Origin: Candidatus Brocadia sinica JPN1
GTDB lineage: Bacteria > Planctomycetota > Brocadiia > Brocadiales > Brocadiaceae
DNA: 64,000 nt
NCBI RefSeq assembly: GCF_000949635.1
Contig: NZ_BAFN01000001.1
Location: 2,779,673 to 2,843,672 of the forward strand
Direction of reading: 5' to 3'
Position numbers and translations under genes: made by a program. Shown here one piece after another: positions 35,317-45,060 of this stretch. Within the stretch, counting starts at the first letter, position 1; each line of letters begins with the position of its first letter. The notes below the pieces were generated by a model. That model saw nothing but the letters and a program-made list of their open reading frames with translations. It was not told the origin of the DNA and searched no databases.

Positions 35317-37245
35317 ATGGGAAAGAATCTGGTACAGAAAATTTTAGATTCGCATCTTGTATCTGGCAAACGAAAAGGCGGTGAAGAGATTGCTATTTCT
35401 ATCGATCAGACTCTTACACAAGATGCTACCGGCACCATGGCGTATCTCCAGTTTGAAGCCATGGGTATACCTAAAGTGAAGACGAAACTTTCGGTAAGTT
35501 ACGTTGATCATAATATGCTCCAGACCGGTTTTGAAAACTTTGACGACCATTTATTCCTCCAAAGCATTGCTAAAAAATATGGTGTTTATTTTTCCAAACC
35601 TGGAAATGGTATCTGTCATCAGGTACATTTAGAGCGTTTTGGCGTACCCGGAGAAACCTTACTGGGTTCTGACAGCCATACACCCACATGTGGCGGGCTG
35701 GGTATGATCGCTATTGGTGCAGGTGGGCTGGATGTGGCCATTGCAATGGCCGGTGGATCATTTTATATCACGATGCCAAAGGTGGTATTGGTAAAACTGA
35801 GTGGTACATTGCAACCATGGGTTACGGCAAAAGATGTCATATTGGAATTATTGAGAAGGTTAACGGTCAAGGGCGGTGTAGGCAAAATATTTGAATATGG
35901 AGGTGAAGGAGTAAAGACTCTTTCCGTCACAGAACGCGCCACAATTACGAATATGGGTGCAGAACTTGGGGCGCTTACCTCTCTGTTCCCAAGCGATGCA
36001 CAAACGAAAAAATATTTAAAGATGCAGGGAAGAGAGGCCGTCTGGAAACCATTAAAAGCCGATGCCAGTGCAAAATATGACGACGTTATTGAGATTGACC
36101 TTTCAACCCTGGAACCGTTGATTGCCAGACCACACAGTCCGGATAATGTTTGCAAGGTGAGTGAAATAAAAGGCACAAAAGTTCAACAAGTTTGTATCGG
36201 AAGCTGTACCAACTCATCGTATCATGACCTTATGGTTGCTGCTGCGATGTTAAAGGGACGAAAGGTACATTCGGATGTGAGTCTTACCATTTCTCCAGGT
36301 TCGAAACAGGTGCTGGAGATGATTGCGAAAAATGGCGCATTGGCAGACATGATTGCCGCAGGTGCGCGTGTGATCGAGGTGGCCTGTGGACCTTGCATTG
36401 GGATGGGGCAAGCTCCGCCTTCCGGAGGGGTTTCGGTGAGATCGTTTAACAGGAACTTTGAGGGACGAAGCGGGACGGCAGATGCACAGGTTTTCCTGGT
36501 CAGTCCGGAAACGGCTATAGTGACTGCAATCAATGGTGTTATTAGCGATCCCAGGGAATTTGGTGAACCGATTATTATTAAAGATATCAAAAGGGTTACC
36601 ATTGATGATAGTATGGTTATTCCTCCTTCGGAAAGGCCAGAGGAAGTAACTATCATCAGAGGTCCAAACATAAAACCTTTGCCAAAAAAGGAACCTATGC
36701 CTGATACGCTAACAGGGGACGTCCTCTTAAAGGTGGGGGATAATATTACCACTGATCATATCATGCCGGCAGGGGCAAAGGTTTTGCCACTGCGATCAAA
36801 TATTCCAGCCATTTCTGAATTTGTATTTGAAAAGGTAGATAAGGAGTTTGTGAGCCGGGCAAAAGAAAAAGGTGGTGGATTCCTGATTGGCGGGGTAAAT
36901 TACGGTCAGGGTTCAAGCAGAGAGCATGCCGCCCTGGCGCCTATGTATTTAGGAGTAAAGGCGGTTATTGCCAAGTCCTTTGCCCGAATCCATCGGGCAA
37001 ATCTCGTTAACTTTGGTATCTTACCGTTAACCTTCGAGGATGAGAGTGACTATAATTTATGTGATCAGGGAGACAGTATCGAACTACCTGACATAAAGAA
37101 TAGATTAACGTCCGGGGGCAAGGTCATCATAAATAATTTGACAAAGAATAAGGAAATAAAGGTGAAACACACATTAACCCCTCGTGAGATCGATATCCTT
37201 TGCGTTGGCGGTTTATTGAATTATCAGGCGCAAAGCAGTAAATAA
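35317..37245 (+). CDS. acn: Aconitate hydratase
   Basis: 642 residues, the shorter aconitase class. Cluster cysteines lie in GSCTNSSYHD and ACGPCIGMG. The C-terminal swivel domain holds GSSREHAALAP. It interconverts citrate and isocitrate. The substrate-loop features fit aconitase rather than 3-isopropylmalate dehydratase, whose two subunits are separate. Cytoplasmic. It may be cotranscribed with the flavoprotein 68 bases on. Confidence 0.92.
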   Translation: MGKNLVQKILDSHLVSGKRKGGEEIAISIDQTLTQDATGTMAYLQFEAMGIPKVKTKLSVSYVDHNMLQTGFENFDDHLFLQSIAKKYGVYFSKPGNGICHQVHLERFGVPGETLLGSDSHTPTCGGLGMIAIGAGGLDVAIAMAGGSFYITMPKVVLVKLSGTLQPWVTAKDVILELLRRLTVKGGVGKIFEYGGEGVKTLSVTERATITNMGAELGALTSLFPSDAQTKKYLKMQGREAVWKPLKADASAKYDDVIEIDLSTLEPLIARPHSPDNVCKVSEIKGTKVQQVCIGSCTNSSYHDLMVAAAMLKGRKVHSDVSLTISPGSKQVLEMIAKNGALADMIAAGARVIEVACGPCIGMGQAPPSGGVSVRSFNRNFEGRSGTADAQVFLVSPETAIVTAINGVISDPREFGEPIIIKDIKRVTIDDSMVIPPSERPEEVTIIRGPNIKPLPKKEPMPDTLTGDVLLKVGDNITTDHIMPAGAKVLPLRSNIPAISEFVFEKVDKEFVSRAKEKGGGFLIGGVNYGQGSSREHAALAPMYLGVKAVIAKSFARIHRANLVNFGILPLTFEDESDYNLCDQGDSIELPDIKNRLTSGGKVIINNLTKNKEIKVKHTLTPREIDILCVGGLLNYQAQSSK

Positions 37246-37313
37246 AACAAAATGTGACTATAGATATTGCTGTTTATTTTTATCCCTGAAAAGATATCCT
37301 GTGAGATAAAGCC

Positions 37314-37970
37314 ATGAGAGTCCTTGGCATTTCTGGTTCTCCTATTTATGATAGCAATACAGATAGGGCATTAAAAGTGGCTTTGGAGGCTACTGGCCTG
37401 AAAACGGAATTCATAAAACTGGCAAACTATTCCCTTACTCCATGCAGGGCATGTCTCGGTTGTGTAAAAACAAACAGATGCGTAAATATTCGTGATGATG
37501 GAGTTTTTCTGGCAGAGAAGGCAAAAGAGGCCGATGCGTTAATTGTCGCTTGCTATACGCCGTATAGTACGATAGATTCCCTGACGAAGGCCTTTCTGGA
37601 ACGGCTTTATCCCCTCCGTCATATCCACGGCTTTATGGCAGGCAAACCAGGAGGTGCAATTGTTACCTGTGCAGTCCCTGATAAAAACAAGGCGTTACCT
37701 CCTGCCGGTGATATGGGTGTGAATGCCATCATGTTTTATATGATGGAAGAGGGTATGAACTTTGTGGGTGCCGTTAAGATATCGGGAAACGTCCCCTGTA
37801 TTAAATGCGGGTACGGTAACGAGTGCAAGATGTCCGGTGTGAAGATGATGTTTGGTTCTGATGCAACCGTAGAATCTGTTGGGATAAATAAGTTTGAAAA
37901 TCAGCAGGATGCCCTGAATGCGGCTAGAGAGCTAGGCAGAAAAATCGCAAAGGTTCTTCGGGATAAATAA
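37314..37970 (+). CDS. Flavodoxin-fold NAD(P)H-dependent FMN reductase / iron-sulfur flavoprotein-like
   Basis: 218 residues. GISGSPIYDSNTDRAL is the FMN phosphate loop. A cysteine group CRACLGCVKTNRC near residues 43-55 resembles the cluster motif of iron-sulfur flavoproteins. A second set (CIKCGYGNEC) lies near 162. It could reduce quinones or metals or act in electron transfer. The exact reaction cannot be set. Confidence 0.75.
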   Translation: MRVLGISGSPIYDSNTDRALKVALEATGLKTEFIKLANYSLTPCRACLGCVKTNRCVNIRDDGVFLAEKAKEADALIVACYTPYSTIDSLTKAFLERLYPLRHIHGFMAGKPGGAIVTCAVPDKNKALPPAGDMGVNAIMFYMMEEGMNFVGAVKISGNVPCIKCGYGNECKMSGVKMMFGSDATVESVGINKFENQQDALNAARELGRKIAKVLRDK

Positions 37971-38164
37971 TTCATAAACAAGTTAAAGGAAAAGAATGGG
38001 CAAATTCAGAATGTTTGTGTTTTTGGAGGATATCGTTACCTGACAGTTTACTAAGGAAACTTTGGCCATCAGGTTTTTGTAATTGCCTCTTGAGGGATAT
38101 CTGTTATTATTATCCATAGCTAATTTATCAGATAAGCACATTTTTTTATAAAAGGAGATAATGT

Positions 38165-38455
38165 ATGAAGCGTATTGGATATCTTGCAGGTGTTGCTATG
38201 GTAGCCTTACTTTCAATGGCCTCTTATACTGTCACTAAGGCTTTTGCCGGTGCTGATTGTTGTGGTGCAAAGCAAGCTTCGGCTGCGGAAAAGGCGGAAA
38301 CGAAATGCGTGGCTTGTGGAAAGGCGATCAGTAATAAAGACAAGGCGGTAAAGGTCGAACACGAGGGGAAAACTGTTTATCTCTGCTGCGAAGGTTGTGC
38401 TGAAAAATTTAAAAAGAACCCGGGCGAATGTATGAGAGATAAAGAACAAAAATAA
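38165..38455 (+). CDS. Exported TRASH/YHS-like metal-binding protein
   Basis: 96 residues. A signal peptide (about 1-28) is followed by CCGAK and then a compact metal-binding domain, CVACGKAI...YLCCEGCAEKF. This is typical of TRASH/YHS-type domains that bind copper or other soft metals. AAAGGAG precedes the start. It is probably periplasmic; the partner is unknown. Confidence 0.8.
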   Translation: MKRIGYLAGVAMVALLSMASYTVTKAFAGADCCGAKQASAAEKAETKCVACGKAISNKDKAVKVEHEGKTVYLCCEGCAEKFKKNPGECMRDKEQK

Positions 38456-38591
38456 GGATTACACATCCCTCTTGATAGAGGGGAAATGGAATTCTTTATA
38501 ACTTTTTGCTCCTCATTTCAACGTTTTTGCGAAATTTTGCAGTTAACAATAAAAGGCAGTAAAAGAACAAAACATCAGACAATATTTTGCG

Positions 38592-38635
38592 AAAAAGGCG
38601 TTCCTGTGCTTATAAGGTACATGAACGCCTTTTTT
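38592..38635 (+). terminator. Terminator-like hairpin at the peroxiredoxin start
   Basis: AAAAAGGCGTTC (38592-38603) pairs perfectly with GAACGCCTTTTT (38623-38634), followed by more T. It most likely ends transcription from the TRASH gene. It also covers a possible upstream start codon (38621) of the peroxiredoxin. Confidence 0.7.
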
Positions 38636-38692
38636 GTTTTCATTGTGATTTTCTTATTCTTTTTCATGGGAATTGTAAAGGGAGAAGATGCT

Positions 38693-39154
38693 ATGCCAGT
38701 AAGAGTAGGTGATCCTGCACCTGATTTTCAAGTAAAGGATGATGCAGGGAAGATGCGTACGCTCTCTGAATTTCGCGGTAAAAAGGTAGTGCTCTATTTT
38801 TATCCAAAGGATAACACTCCCGGATGTACCAAAGAGGCCTGCAGTTTTCGTGATGGATACAGCACCTTGCTGGAGGCTGGAATTATTATTCTGGGTGTCA
38901 GTTTTGATTCACCAGAGTCACACTGGAAATTTAAAGAGAAACAGAATCTACCCTTTATTTTATTGAGTGACGAGAAAAAAGAAGTGGCAGAGGCTTATGG
39001 TGCTTCGGGTGGCCTTTTAGGTTCTCTCATGGCAAAACGATACACGTATCTGATTGACGAACATGGTAAGATTGTTCATATCTTTAAGAAGGTAGACGTA
39101 AAAAACCATGCAGCGGAAGTCCTACAAGCATTTTCCGAACATTCCAAAAAATAA
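38693..39154 (+). CDS. bcp: Peroxiredoxin, Bcp/thiol-peroxidase type
   Basis: 153 residues from the ATG at 38693 (ribosome site GGGAGAAG), the usual Bcp length. The peroxidatic Cys is in NTPGCTKEACSFRD, and a second Cys five residues on can resolve. It reduces hydroperoxides. The frame stays open upstream to an ATG at 38621, which would add a hydrophobic, signal-like stretch of 24 residues. That stretch coincides with the T-rich tail of a terminator hairpin and lacks basic residues at its start, so I prefer the short form. An exported form cannot be excluded. Confidence 0.82.
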   Translation: MPVRVGDPAPDFQVKDDAGKMRTLSEFRGKKVVLYFYPKDNTPGCTKEACSFRDGYSTLLEAGIIILGVSFDSPESHWKFKEKQNLPFILLSDEKKEVAEAYGASGGLLGSLMAKRYTYLIDEHGKIVHIFKKVDVKNHAAEVLQAFSEHSKK

Positions 39155-39210
39155 CCTAGTGCTGCACAGCCGCAACCAAATCAACCTGTTCAATGTAGCT
39201 GGAAAACATT

Positions 39211-39232
39211 AAAGATCTTCCGATCTTTTTTG
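39211..39232 (+). terminator. Short intrinsic terminator after the peroxiredoxin
   Basis: AAAGATC (39211-39217), loop TTCC, GATCTTT (39222-39228), then T-run. Stem of seven base pairs. Confidence 0.6.
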
Positions 39233-39252
39233 TTTTACGGTAATTCTTATGG

Positions 39253-39370
39253 AAAAAGCAATTCCCTATCATTTGTTCTGGAAACATTTTTCTGCTATTC
39301 TTTGTTTTCTCAAGACAAAAGCAATTCTCTATTATTTATTTTGGAAACATTTTTCTATCCTTCTTTGTTT
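39253..39370 (+). repeat. Imperfect tandem repeat, two copies, 63-base period
   Basis: The unit with AAAAGCAATTC, then CTGGAAACATTTTTCT-like text and TTCTTTGTTT occurs at about 39253-39306 and again at 39316-39370. The period is a multiple of three, so a 64-codon frame here shows the repeat, but it has no ribosome site and I do not call it a gene. Confidence 0.6.
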
Positions 39371-39429
39371 ACCTTTGTTCTTAAAGAAACAATAATTTCC
39401 TATCACCTTTTTTATTATGAATGATCTCT

Positions 39430-40572
39430 ATGAATAAGAAATTCATGTATTTGAGTGTTTGGGCTGCTTTATTTATAAGTGCGTGCTCATCAGATAAAAA
39501 AAGTAGCGTTAATCAGGAAAAATACCCTGTAACAAATCCTATCGTGATGGATACGACATATACGCATGATTATGTAGTAAATATACATTCATTACAACAC
39601 GTAGAGCTAAGAGCCAGGGTTAAAGGATATATCGAAAAAATCCATGTTGACGAAGGTGAAATCGTAAAAGCCGGACAAATTCTTTTTAGCATAAGCCGCC
39701 AGGAATATGAAGTGGATTTATTAAAAGCGAAAGCAATGCTGAAAAGCGCCATTGCAGATGTAAAAGCTGCTAAACTGGATTTGCAAAATGTAAAAATACT
39801 GGTAGAAAAGAACATAGTCTCAAAAACAGAGCTGGAAATGGCTCAGGCTAAACTGGATGCACTTCAGGCGAAAGTTGATGAGGCTCAATCCCATGAAGCA
39901 AGTGCTGAATTGAATCTGTCTTATACAGTAATAAAAGCGCCATTTGATGGAATAATTGACAGAATTCCCAATAAAGTCGGAAGTTTAGTCGATGAAGGAA
40001 CTCTGTTAACTACTCTTTCAGATAATAAAAAGGTTTTTGCCTATTTCAATGTATCCGAAAAAGAGTATTTAGATTTTACCACACTCTTAGACTCAGGAAA
40101 GAAGAATGATGTGGTACTCGTTTTAGCCAACAATCAAATTCACAAGTATAAAGGATGTATCGATACCGTTGCAGGAAAAATTGACAAAAACACAGGAAAT
40201 ATAGCTTTCAGGGCATGTTTTCCTAACCCTGATCTTCTTTTAAGACAGGGTTCCAGTGGTGAAGTCAGGATAATAAAAGAAGAAAAAAACGCTTTAATAA
40301 TTCCGCAAAAAGCAACTTTTGAAATTCAGGACAAAATATATGTATATACGGTAGAATCCGACAACACAGTAAACATGCGAAGCATTGTTCCAAAGCTTCG
40401 CATTCCTCATTTCTATGTAATTGAATCTGGATTATCTTCTCATGATAGAATTATTTATGAAGGCATTCAACTGGTGAAAGAGGGAGATAAGATAATTCCT
40501 GAATTTATTCCTATGAAACAAATCCTGGCAGAACAACCAAAAGCTCAAACCTTGTTTATGGCTCAAAATTAA
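39430..40572 (+). CDS. RND efflux periplasmic adaptor (membrane fusion protein), lipoprotein
   Basis: About 380 residues. The N terminus ends in a lipobox (FISAC). The HlyD-like order is visible: first half of the lipoyl domain, a coiled-coil hairpin (about 90-160), second half (APFDGIIDRIPNKVGSLV), then beta-barrel and membrane-proximal domains. It links the RND pump to an outer-membrane channel. The next gene, the pump, starts 15 bases later. Two ATG codons (39421 and 39430) are possible starts and no clear ribosome site is seen. Confidence 0.88.
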   Translation: MNKKFMYLSVWAALFISACSSDKKSSVNQEKYPVTNPIVMDTTYTHDYVVNIHSLQHVELRARVKGYIEKIHVDEGEIVKAGQILFSISRQEYEVDLLKAKAMLKSAIADVKAAKLDLQNVKILVEKNIVSKTELEMAQAKLDALQAKVDEAQSHEASAELNLSYTVIKAPFDGIIDRIPNKVGSLVDEGTLLTTLSDNKKVFAYFNVSEKEYLDFTTLLDSGKKNDVVLVLANNQIHKYKGCIDTVAGKIDKNTGNIAFRACFPNPDLLLRQGSSGEVRIIKEEKNALIIPQKATFEIQDKIYVYTVESDNTVNMRSIVPKLRIPHFYVIESGLSSHDRIIYEGIQLVKEGDKIIPEFIPMKQILAEQPKAQTLFMAQN

Positions 40573-40587
40573 AGAGAAAATAAAATA

Positions 40588-43500
40588 ATGAGTTCGAAAT
40601 TTATCCATAGACCCATTTTATCCATAGTGCTGTCTTTAATCATCACCCTGTTAGGGGCATTGGCTTTAACCAAATTGCCAATGGAGCAATTCCCCAGTAT
40701 AGCTCCACCAGTGGTAAATGTTACCATAGAGTTTACCGGTGCCAACGCAGAAACCGTTACAAAAGCGGTCATTGTGCCTCTGGAACGTGCTATCAATGGT
40801 GTTCCGGGAATGAAGTATATGTCGTCTATTGCGGGAAATGATGGCATGGGTATAGTACAAGTTATTTTTGAAGTAGGTACCGACCCTGATATTGCCGCGG
40901 TAAATGTTCAAAACAGAGTGGGTACCGTAGTGGACGAACTTCCTGCGGAGGTAATAAAAAACGGAGTAAAAATTGCCAAGGAAGAGAGAGCTATGCTGAT
41001 GTATTTAGACATTTTCAGCACGGATACATCTTTAGAAGAAAAATTCCTGTACAATTTTGCGGATATTAACATACTGCCAGAATTAAAAAGAATTGATGGG
41101 GTTAGTTATGTAGATATATTGGGAGCTAAGGAATATGCTATGCGTATCTGGTTAAAACCCGATAAAATGCTTACCTATAATATTTCTACCGATGATGTAT
41201 TGAATGCATTACGGGAACAAAATGTAGAAGCTGCACCAGGTACCGTAGGGGAAAGTTCGGATAAGTCAGCACAAGCATTGCAATACGTAATAAAATACAC
41301 GGGAAGGTATAATACTGAAGAACAGTATGAAAATATTCCTGTAAAATCGGACGCTGACGGAGGGATACTTCGCATAAAAGATATTGCTGATGTGGAATTT
41401 GGTACAATTTATTTTGATGTTGAATCTAAACTGAATGGCAGACCTGCCGCTTCCATTATGCTGAAGCAGCTGCCAGGTTCTAATGCCAGTGAAGTAATCA
41501 ATAAGGTGAAAAAACGTATAGCTGAGATTAAAGAATCCACCTTCGTTGAGGGTATGGATTATGCGGTTAGTTATGATGTATCACGTTTTTTAGATGCTTC
41601 TGTTCATAAGGTGTTAAAAACTCTGATTGAGGCGTTTTTACTGGTATCATTGGTGGTATTTATTTTTCTGCAAGATTGGCGTTCGACACTCATTCCTGCT
41701 TTGGCCGTACCTGTTTCATTGATTGGCACGCTCTTTTTCATGCAGTTATTGGGTTTCTCTTTAAACCTTATTACACTTTTTGCATTAGTTCTTGCCATAG
41801 GCATTGTAGTGGATAATGCCATCGTGGTGGTGGAAGCAGTGCATGCAAAAATGGAACACTCAAATATTGGGGCAAAGAAAGCTACCGAAAAAGCGATGAG
41901 AGAAATAAGTGGCGCTATCATTGCAATTACCCTGGTAATGTCTGCAGTTTTTATTCCAACTTCCTTTATGACAGGCCCTGTTGGCGTTTTTTATAAGCAG
42001 TTTTCCATCACAATAGCTATAGCCATTGTTCTTTCAGGTATTAGCGCATTAACGCTTACTCCTGCGCTTTGTGCCTTGTTTTTAAAAAATACCCACAGCA
42101 AGCACAAAAAGGAAAATTTTTTACATTACTTTTTCCACGGCTTTAATAGTTGGTACGGAAGTCTTTCGGCAAGGTATCAAAAGCTCCTGGGCCTTATTAT
42201 CAACCGCAAGGTCGTCACATTCTCCATACTGTTGCTCTTTTGCGCGGGAACGGGTATTTTCGGAAAACTCCTGCCTTCAGGGTTTATTCCCAACGAAGAC
42301 CAGGGGACATTTTATGCCAGTATCACTACTCCTCCCGGATCAACTTTAGAAAGAACCAAAGAGGTAGTAAATGAAGTGCAAAAAACATGCGAAGATGTTG
42401 AAGCTATAGAGTCGGTTTCTTCCTTGGCAGGAGCAAATATCTTATCTGATGGAACAGGCGCCACTTACGGTACTTGCTTAATTAACTTAAAAGATTGGCA
42501 CGACCGGAAGGAATCTGTTAATGATATTATCGGACTTGTTGCCGAAAAGACCAAACACATTAAAGACGCGGAAATTGAGTTCTTCCCTCCCCCAGCCGTG
42601 CCAGGCTATGGAAATGCCAGTGGTTTTGAATTACGATTGTTGGATAAAACCGGCAGCGGGGATTTTAAAAAAATGGAAACGGTAGTCAACCAGTTTATCA
42701 AAGACTTAAAAGACCGACCTGAGATATCAAGAGCTTTCACCATTTTTGATGCAAGCTACCCGCAATATATGGTTCATATTGATAACGATAAAGCTGCTCA
42801 AAAAGGGGTAACGGTGAATGATGCGATGAGCACATTACAAACCTTATTAGGAAGTGAGTATGCCACAAATTTCATCCGCTTTGGTCAAATGTACAAAGTG
42901 ATGGTGCAAGCATTACCTGAATACCGGGCCAAGCCTGAGGATATCCTTAAGTTGTATGTAAAAAATAATGAAAATAAAATGGTGCCTCTATCGGCCTTTA
43001 TGACTATGGAGCGCATCTATGGCATGGATCAGATTACCCGTTACAATATGTATCAATCCGCCGAGCTGAATGGAGAAGCTGCCAGCGGTTTCAGCAGCGG
43101 AAGCGCTATCGCAGCCATCCAGGAGGTAGCCAAAGAAAAATTACCGAAAGGTTACGGCATAGATTGGGCAGGTATAACGCGTGATGAAATACTATCAGGC
43201 AATGAGGCAATCTATATTTTTCTTATTTGTTTGGTATTTGTCTATTTGTTATTATCTGCACAGTATGAAAGCTTTCTCCTGCCCATGCCCGTTATTCTCT
43301 CTTTACCGACTGGAATATTCGGAGCATTTTTACTCTTGATGCTCATGGGTTTAGAAAACAATGTTTATGCCCAGGTAGCCATGATTATGCTTATCGGTTT
43401 GCTCGGTAAAAATGCCATCCTGATTGTTGAATTTGCCTCATTAAAACACAGGGAAGGACGAACACCCGTGCAAGCTGCCATTGAAGGGGCCACGGCGAGG

Positions 43501-43743
43501 TTGCGGCCAATTCTCATGACCTCATTTGCCTTTATCGCCGGGTTGATTCCTTTGGTGCTTGCATCTGGCGCAGGCGCTGTGGGCAACAGAACCATTGGCA
43601 CAGCGGCAGCAGGAGGCATGCTGTTCGGAACAATATTCGGAGTGATTATTATTCCTGGGCTGTATGTCGTTTTCGCAACCCTTGCAGAAGGGTTCGTGAA
43701 GAAAGGGGTCAGAGAAGAAATAGCCTTCACGGAAGTAATTTAA
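40588..43743 (+). CDS. RND multidrug efflux permease (AcrB/HAE1 family)
   Basis: 1051 residues with twelve expected membrane helices and two large periplasmic loops. TM4 reads GIVVDNAIVVVEA: the first Asp of the proton-relay pair is kept, the second is Asn. The C-terminal half has GLLGKNAILIVEFA. It exports hydrophobic drugs or bile-like compounds using the proton gradient. The adaptor lies upstream and the outer-membrane factor downstream, with an unknown gene between. A terminator follows directly. Confidence 0.93.
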   Translation: MSSKFIHRPILSIVLSLIITLLGALALTKLPMEQFPSIAPPVVNVTIEFTGANAETVTKAVIVPLERAINGVPGMKYMSSIAGNDGMGIVQVIFEVGTDPDIAAVNVQNRVGTVVDELPAEVIKNGVKIAKEERAMLMYLDIFSTDTSLEEKFLYNFADINILPELKRIDGVSYVDILGAKEYAMRIWLKPDKMLTYNISTDDVLNALREQNVEAAPGTVGESSDKSAQALQYVIKYTGRYNTEEQYENIPVKSDADGGILRIKDIADVEFGTIYFDVESKLNGRPAASIMLKQLPGSNASEVINKVKKRIAEIKESTFVEGMDYAVSYDVSRFLDASVHKVLKTLIEAFLLVSLVVFIFLQDWRSTLIPALAVPVSLIGTLFFMQLLGFSLNLITLFALVLAIGIVVDNAIVVVEAVHAKMEHSNIGAKKATEKAMREISGAIIAITLVMSAVFIPTSFMTGPVGVFYKQFSITIAIAIVLSGISALTLTPALCALFLKNTHSKHKKENFLHYFFHGFNSWYGSLSARYQKLLGLIINRKVVTFSILLLFCAGTGIFGKLLPSGFIPNEDQGTFYASITTPPGSTLERTKEVVNEVQKTCEDVEAIESVSSLAGANILSDGTGATYGTCLINLKDWHDRKESVNDIIGLVAEKTKHIKDAEIEFFPPPAVPGYGNASGFELRLLDKTGSGDFKKMETVVNQFIKDLKDRPEISRAFTIFDASYPQYMVHIDNDKAAQKGVTVNDAMSTLQTLLGSEYATNFIRFGQMYKVMVQALPEYRAKPEDILKLYVKNNENKMVPLSAFMTMERIYGMDQITRYNMYQSAELNGEAASGFSSGSAIAAIQEVAKEKLPKGYGIDWAGITRDEILSGNEAIYIFLICLVFVYLLLSAQYESFLLPMPVILSLPTGIFGAFLLLMLMGLENNVYAQVAMIMLIGLLGKNAILIVEFASLKHREGRTPVQAAIEGATARLRPILMTSFAFIAGLIPLVLASGAGAVGNRTIGTAAAGGMLFGTIFGVIIIPGLYVVFATLAEGFVKKGVREEIAFTEVI

Positions 43744-43785
43744 TTGTATAGGATCTTCATTTTATTTAAGCGGTTTTCAGGGTGG

Positions 43786-43814
43786 CACTGACAAACTTTG
43801 TTTGTCAGTGTTTT
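43786..43814 (+). terminator. Intrinsic terminator after the RND permease
   Basis: CACTGACAAAC (43786-43796) pairs with GTTTGTCAGTG (43800-43810) over a TTT loop, then TTTT. Confidence 0.85.
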
Positions 43815-43847
43815 CAGCCACTTGGTAAATTCTCATAACCATTAAGA

Positions 43848-44657
43848 ATGATCAATTCATCGGTAAGAAAATTACAGATAAGTGCATTATTAATATTCAT
43901 AGGGATTAATTTAAGATTTCTTTCTGAAAATGTTTTTAATGCCCTTATTTTTTTTAATATTCTCCAGATTGGAAATTCTGGTAATAAGTATGATATCCAC
44001 ACACCAGGTGTACCGGATGTGTATGGGGATGCAGCGGTTGTTGTTGTGTTTGCTGCTGCATATTTACTCCATAAGTCTGCAAGTGAAAATATTATCTCAC
44101 ATATTATGGATTATCTGTATGAGAGACGCAGGCAGCGTTTCAAAACCATCAGATATCTAAAGAACTGTATTGTCTGGTCAAAAAAGAACTTTTTTCTAGT
44201 TATTACAGGTTTCGGTCTATATATGGTATCCAAGTATCCTTTATCGATAGGATTAGAGATTATTTTCATTGAGGATATTACGATATTATCTTTTATCCTG
44301 AATGTTTTTAGAGGCATAACACTATTGTATTCCTCTCTTATTTTTTGCAGTGTTTATTGCAAGTATCTATTCATAAGTAAATCTGTTACTTTAATGATGT
44401 ATACGTTTTTTGTTATAAGGAATCTTTTTGATACAAATGTGTACTGGTTAATTACATCCTATGACTTGCATGTAGGCGCACCTTTATTAGATTTTTTCTC
44501 GCCTATTATTATTGTTTATTCAGTGATTTACACCATAGTTAACGGTGGTATACAAAGTCGAATTTTTCATTCTTTAAAAAATGATAAACATGAATTTGCG
44601 CGCATGAAAAAGGACACCTCTCTTAACGTAGAAGACCTATCTTTAATTCCTAGATAA
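43848..44657 (+). CDS. Integral membrane protein of unknown function
   Basis: 269 residues with about six hydrophobic segments (near 10-30, 60-75, 110-130, 140-165, 170-205, 215-235) and a basic cytoplasmic loop (YERRRQRFKTIRYLK). No motif I recognise. It sits between the pump and the outer-membrane channel genes but is separated from the pump by a terminator and from the channel by a repeat, so a role in efflux is unproven. Confidence 0.65.
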   Translation: MINSSVRKLQISALLIFIGINLRFLSENVFNALIFFNILQIGNSGNKYDIHTPGVPDVYGDAAVVVVFAAAYLLHKSASENIISHIMDYLYERRRQRFKTIRYLKNCIVWSKKNFFLVITGFGLYMVSKYPLSIGLEIIFIEDITILSFILNVFRGITLLYSSLIFCSVYCKYLFISKSVTLMMYTFFVIRNLFDTNVYWLITSYDLHVGAPLLDFFSPIIIVYSVIYTIVNGGIQSRIFHSLKNDKHEFARMKKDTSLNVEDLSLIPR

Positions 44658-44688
44658 ATCAATAAAATGGGTATCAGAAACAAAGTAG

Positions 44689-44868
44689 GTTGGGTTTCGC
44701 TCCCAGACTGGGTCAAATAAACATTCTTATCTTAAAAGTGGGGAGTAAACTTTATAAATTGCCCAATTTATTCCAAATTTAGTGTTTTTTCTCCGTTTAA
44801 GTGGGGAATGAATATCGCAAAATAGAGAAAAATTGTTCATTTGACCCAGTCTGGGAGCGAAACCCAAC
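44689..44868. repeat. Element with perfect 30-base inverted repeats (MITE/REP-like)
   Basis: Arms at 44689-44718 and 44839-44868 are perfect reverse complements and begin GTTGGGTTTCGCTCCC. The interior of 120 bases has no gene. Just outside, ACCCAACCTAC at about 44922 repeats the outer end GTAGGTTGGGT in reverse, so a further nested copy lies at 44900-44933. No transposase is present. The 44658-45060 gap holds nothing else clear. Confidence 0.75.
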
Positions 44869-45060
44869 TGGAAATGTCCGAAACGTTTCCAAATGTTTTC
44901 GTTGGGTTTTTCGTGCCTCAACCCAACCTACTACCCATGATACATTGATAAAGTTGCCGAAGGCCTCATTTACGTTAAGGAATTTCAAATAACCAGGGTA
45001 ATGGCAAGGTGCGTCTTGCCACTACGCCGTTGTTAGTCGGCGAAGATCTAATTTAAAACA

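Noticed and set aside
39253-39370. CRISPR array
   Set aside because: Only two long imperfect repeats with no spacers of regular length and no cas genes in the window.
39230-39424. 64-codon frame with internal repeat before the efflux adaptor
   Set aside because: Explained by the 63-base DNA repeat; no ribosome site and low-complexity Phe/Ser content.
44689-44868. Insertion sequence
   Set aside because: Perfect terminal repeats but only 120 bases inside and no transposase frame.
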